This document shows positions 62,977 through 64,000 of a DNA stretch of 64,000 bases, in pieces. The notes beneath the pieces were generated by a model. The model made no database searches. It was not told the origin of the DNA and saw nothing but the letters and a program-made list of their open reading frames with translations. The position numbers were made by a program, and so were the translations under genes. Origin of the DNA: Acanthochlamys bracteata (lineage: Eukaryota; Streptophyta; Magnoliopsida; Pandanales; Velloziaceae); contig CM034132.1 in NCBI GenBank assembly GCA_019914995.1, positions 2,420,501 through 2,484,500 of the forward strand. Direction: 5' to 3'. Position 1 is the stretch's first letter, and each line of letters begins with the position of its first letter.

Positions 62977-64000
62977 TTAGCGGAATTCTTGTATTTTTGG
63001 TTGAAATTGCCATAAGTTGAGTTCATGCTCCCAACTTGCTTCACTATCCGGTTGTCCCTTCCATCTAACCAAATATTTCGTATAGTTTGGATGGAAACCA
63101 CGTCGTGGAATAACTCGATGGGCCAAAATTTCCTCCACATATCGTTCTTGTGAAGTGGCGATGGAGGTGGGAGCTCTTGAGGATTCACTCCTAGTTGCAT
63201 CCTCTTTATCGGCATAGTATGGCTTTAAGAGGCTAATGTGAAATACCGGATGAATTTCTAAATGTGAAGGTAACCTTACCCGATAAGCCATCTTGCCGAT
63301 CCTCTTCTCAATGGGGAAGGGTCCTTCATACCTCCGTATGAGACCTCTATGTAATTTTTGTAGATGATGAAATGTACGGGCTTGATGAGGAAGGAACTTT
63401 ACCATGACCAAGTCTCCTACGTTGAATTCTTGGTGCCTTCGTTTGTGGTCCGCCCATTTCTTCATCTTCTTTGTCGTCTTTGCCAAGTAGGACCGAGCAA
63501 GTTCCGCCTCATCTTGCCAGCCTTTGGCAAACTTGTATGCTAATGGACTCTTCTCCTTGTATCCGGTGGCAATGGTGTGTGGAGTCATTGGTTGTTGTCC
63601 TTGTACCAGCTCAAATTGACTCGTCCCAGTTGACTCACTTTTTTGTAAGTTATACGATAATTGGGCAATATCCAGCAATCTTACCCAATCTCGTTGGTTG
63701 GCACTTACGTAATGCCTCAAATATACCTCCAACAAGGCATTGACGCTTTCGGTTTGGCCATTGTGGGTGGAAGCTAGTGGAGAAGTTGAGCTCGGACCCC
63801 AATATCTTGAATAACTCCGTCCAAAATCTTCCGGTGAATCGGTTGTCGCGATTGCTTATAATGGTTTGTGGAATTCCCCAATATTTTGCCACATGCCGAA
63901 AGAATAGTCGCACCGTATCTTCAGCATTGAACTTGGTTGGTACGGCGATAAATACTTCATATTTGCTGAAGCGATCTACCACGACCATAATATTGCCATA
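62977..64000 (-). pseudogene. Pol polyprotein, integrase core to chromodomain, with a frame break
   Basis: The right part (63988-about 63755) gives the integrase core (VVVDRFSKYEVFIAV, WGIPQTIISNRDNRFTG). Near 63755, at the FHPQ-type motif, a small deletion shifts the frame; the reading continues at 63735-62977 with the integrase C-terminal part (VGDLVMVKFLP, HRGLIRRYEGPFPI, HPVFHISLLKPY) and a chromodomain-like end (YLVRWKGQPDSEASWE, near residues 222-237 of this part). The conserved Asp of SNRDNRF and the downstream Glu region remain readable. The chromodomain marks a chromovirus. The element is not autonomous in this state; the rest is out of the window. Confidence 0.85.

Larger units (their letters stand above)
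62414..64000 (-). mobile_element. Ty3/gypsy (chromovirus-type) retrotransposon, right part outside the window
   Basis: The LTR at 62414-62931 together with the integrase end of pol (62977-64000) forms the 3' end of an element on the minus strand. The remainder (protease, reverse transcriptase, gag and the 5' LTR) is not in the window. It is the youngest-looking insertion here, since its LTR and pol end are well kept. Confidence 0.85.

Overview
The window is nuclear DNA of a eudicot plant. It is AT-rich, with spliced GT-AG genes, plant-only families (PI4K-gamma with two ubiquitin-like domains, PMEI-PME pectinesterase, KIN/COR6.6-type stress protein, DRP1 phragmoplastin-type dynamin, CCT-motif protein, PPR and PR-1 fragments) and many Harbinger-type MITEs. 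I cannot name the species. Exon limits were set by reading GT/AG sites and checking phase across every junction.

Layout. 0.4-2.7 kb: intact PI4K-gamma gene (+). 4.0-6.4 kb: a 261-bp MITE, then an intronless wrecked copy of the LepA/GUF1 translation GTPase. 7.2-7.8 kb: LEA_2 (NDR1/HIN1-like) gene with one frame break. About 8.0 kb: probable LTR relic. 9.3-9.6 kb: KIN2-like gene (+). 10.3-12.2 kb: two-exon pectinesterase (-). 12.2-17.4 kb: gene-poor, with several AT-rich palindromic elements. 17.4-20.4 kb: class-3 lipase of the At4g10955 type (-). 20.4-22.9 kb: repeats and a fragment of a second lipase. 23.0-28.9 kb: a multi-exon TIM44 locus (-) with three reading-frame lesions. 29-30.9 kb: an unassigned segment. 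31.0-40.4 kb: complete DRP1A-like dynamin in 16 coding exons (-). 41.9-46.2 kb: complete UDP-glucose 4-epimerase in 9 exons (-). 47.2-52.8 kb: PIF/Harbinger element with Myb/SANT-like and DDE transposase genes (-), both slightly broken. 52.9-54.4 kb: a 1.58-kb non-autonomous TIR element. 54.7-55.5 kb: PR-1 (CAP) gene with a nonsense codon. 55.9-61.9 kb: a diverged inverted repeat flanking a PPR relic and an intact CCT-motif gene. 62.4-64.0 kb: one LTR and the integrase/chromodomain end of a Ty3/gypsy element that runs off the window.

The genes are independent housekeeping, cell-wall, membrane and stress genes and do not form a pathway, though UGE (cell-wall sugars), pectinesterase and DRP1A (cell plate and endocytosis) all bear on wall formation. 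I saw no novel multi-gene system. What stands out is the concentration of recently broken genes (LEA_2, TIM44, PR-1, transposase), the repeated use of one MITE family, and the inverted duplication around the CCT gene.
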